Source of the DNA: Fusobacterium_C necrophorum_A
GTDB lineage: Bacteria; Fusobacteriota; Fusobacteriia; Fusobacteriales; Fusobacteriaceae
Direction of reading: 5' to 3'
Assembly (NCBI RefSeq): GCF_004134945.1
Contig: NZ_SBAP01000006.1
Location: 30,462-94,461 of the forward strand
DNA: 64,000 bases
The notes below the pieces were generated by a model that was not told where the DNA came from, made no database searches, and worked only from the letters and a program-made list of their open reading frames with translations. Below, piece by piece: positions 63,054 through 64,000 of this stretch (within the stretch, counting starts at the first letter, position 1; every line of letters begins with the position of its first letter). The position numbers were made by a program, and so were the translations under genes.

Positions 63054-64000
63054 CTATTCTAAAGTGACACATGTGTCACTTGCTTTATGACGATAAATAT
63101 AATTTAAAATGTAATTTCCCTCTTTATATCCCTGAACTTCTGCGATACTATCTAAATATCGTTTTGATTTTCCATATCCCTCTTCTAACTTCAAGGTAAT
63201 AACAACGTTAATTGTTTCAGAAATTACAGGAGATAATGGTTGTTGTTTTTCATACATAATATACATCTCTAGTTTTTTTAACCCTAACAAACAATCATTG
63301 GCATGAATTGTGCAAACTCCTCCAGGGTGTCCAGAATTAAAAGCATTGATTAAGTCAAATGCTTCTGCTCCACGGACCTCCCCATAAATAATTCTATGAG
63401 GAGACATTCTCATAGCACTTTTTAAAGCCGCTTTTGGTTCAAAGATCCCTTCAATAACAACCATTCGAACCAAATCTTCAATATTAGATTGCAGTTCTTG
63501 CACTTCTTCGATAAAAAGCAATCTTTCTTCTGTCTTCTCTAAAACTTTAATGATTGCATTTGCGAAAGTAGTCTTACCAGTGTCTGTCCCTCCTACAATG
63601 AGTATATTTTTCTTTTCATGCACATAATTTTCAATTTGCTGTTTTAATTCTTCTGTTAAAATTCCTTGTTCAATGTAATTCTCTAAACTTAAAATTTTAA
63701 TCGATTTTTTCCGAATTGTACATGTAGGATTGGATACAACAGGAGGAACCAATCCTTCAAACCGGCTGTTAGTCAAAGGTAAAGTAGTAGAAATTCTTGG
63801 GTTATTAGCATTGATCACAAGTCCTTCTAAAGAAGAAAGCACTTGAATGATGTGCAGTGTTTTTCTTGGATCTGCTACCAATTTTGTATTTATAATTCCT
63901 TTCCCTAAAACTTTTATAAAAATCTTATTATCAGGATTTACCATAATTTCAGTAACAGAAGGATCTTTTAAATATGAATCGATTCCCAATTCAATACAAG
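63054..64000 (-). CDS. virB11: VirB11/TrbB-type conjugation ATPase (5' end cut by window)
   Basis: At least 315 residues. Walker A GGTDTGKTTFANAI, HIIYGEVRGAEAFDLINAF (Walker B/His box), GHPGGVCTIHANDCL. In-frame codons continue to the window edge (CIELGIDSYL), so the TTG at 63989 is not the start; the gene is 5'-truncated by the window. It ends CVTLE inside palindrome copy 2. Drives the type IV channel with VirB4. Confidence 0.93.
   Translation of the reverse strand, partial: CIELGIDSYLKDPSVTEIMVNPDNKIFIKVLGKGIINTKLVADPRKTLHIIQVLSSLEGLVINANNPRISTTLPLTNSRFEGLVPPVVSNPTCTIRKKSIKILSLENYIEQGILTEELKQQIENYVHEKKNILIVGGTDTGKTTFANAIIKVLEKTEERLLFIEEVQELQSNIEDLVRMVVIEGIFEPKAALKSAMRMSPHRIIYGEVRGAEAFDLINAFNSGHPGGVCTIHANDCLLGLKKLEMYIMYEKQQPLSPVISETINVVITLKLEEGYGKSKRYLDSIAEVQGYKEGNYILNYIYRHKASDTCVTLE
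63062..63081. repeat. 20-bp perfect palindrome, copy 2 (22 bases before virB3)
   Basis: AAGTGACACATGTGTCACTT, inside the last codons of virB11. Identical to copy 1. Its symmetry is kept despite coding SDTCVT. Confidence 0.88.

Larger units (their letters stand above)
55372..64000. mobile_element. Integrative and conjugative element, left end and transfer module (continues past the window)
   Basis: From about 55.4 kb all genes read leftward and belong to an element: GRP-motif protein, tyrosine integrase, excisionase-like protein, two envelope proteins, SSB, small protein, OM barrel, TraF, VirB4, VirB3 and VirB11. The composition is more AT-rich than the housekeeping part. The left boundary is inferred from the 12-bp tandem repeat next to the integrase module; the right end is not in the window. 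No tRNA is at the left junction. Confidence 0.82.

Noticed and set aside
1..64000. tRNA, rRNA and other known riboswitches
   Set aside because: None recognised by eye; a covariance search would be decisive.

Overview
The window is an AT-rich Gram-negative chromosome segment that most resembles Fusobacterium. The clues are the protein families present, the gene order polA-whiA-ribF-scpA-murJ, a glycine riboswitch in front of an AGCS symporter, and anaerobic heme, amino-acid and phosphoenolpyruvate-sugar metabolism. The composition is less extreme than I would expect for F. nucleatum, so the F. necrophorum/gonidiaformans group is my guess (inference only). No rRNA, tRNA or CRISPR array was seen.

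Layout. 0.1-6.2 kb: nagA, a YaaA-type protein, isoaspartyl dipeptidase and a HIBYL-CoA-hydrolase-like enzyme run leftward, followed by a sodium:amino-acid symporter with its own promoter, single glycine aptamer and terminator. 6.2-11 kb: two TtcA-like paralogues, a degenerate orphan response regulator and an acyl-CoA synthetase/ACP/PlsC fusion form one apparent operon. 11-17.6 kb: a fused NfnA-NfnB flavoprotein, a Crp/Fnr regulator, peptidase PepD and a YfcC-type carrier. 17.7-29.8 kb: an orphan sugar-ABC ATPase, then a long leftward housekeeping operon (polA, whiA, ribF, scpA, murJ, an orphan N6-adenine methylase, a coiled-coil protein, coaBC, two chromate-transporter halves). 29.9-31 kb: ssb and a cobalamin adenosyltransferase. 

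31.0-33.7 kb is a scar of a Tn1549-like conjugative element bounded by a perfect 23-bp inverted repeat. It holds broken topB, serine-recombinase and DUF4366 genes and one intact cargo: a complete type III toxin-antitoxin locus (consensus promoter, two-and-a-bit antitoxin repeats, attenuating terminator, ToxN/AbiQ-type RNase). 

33.7-38.5 kb is a maltose/alpha-glucoside PTS locus with a divergent GntR regulator and a palindromic operator next to the malQ promoter. 38.6-47.6 kb holds a META-domain protein, a lipoprotein cyclophilin, potABC without an adjacent potD, an FMN alpha-hydroxy-acid oxidase, ptsH, ptsI and a CNNM/CorC transporter. 47.6-48.4 kb is a scrap region with a TonB-receptor tail and a Bro-N fragment. 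48.4-53.1 kb is a likely heme locus: a TonB-dependent receptor whose signal peptide and body are separated by an 11-G tract (out of frame in this sequence, so probably phase-OFF), divergent from a ChuW/HutW radical SAM enzyme. An LCM-type methyltransferase and a dicarboxylate/amino-acid symporter follow.

55.4-64 kb (running off the edge) is an integrated conjugative element read leftward: VirB11/TrbB, VirB3/TrbD, VirB4/TrbE, a TraF peptidase, an outer-membrane barrel, a small protein, an SSB lacking the acidic tip, two membrane/coiled-coil proteins, an excisionase-like HTH protein, a tyrosine integrase and a small GRP-motif protein. Two identical 20-bp perfect palindromes lie just upstream of the ssb and virB3 start codons.
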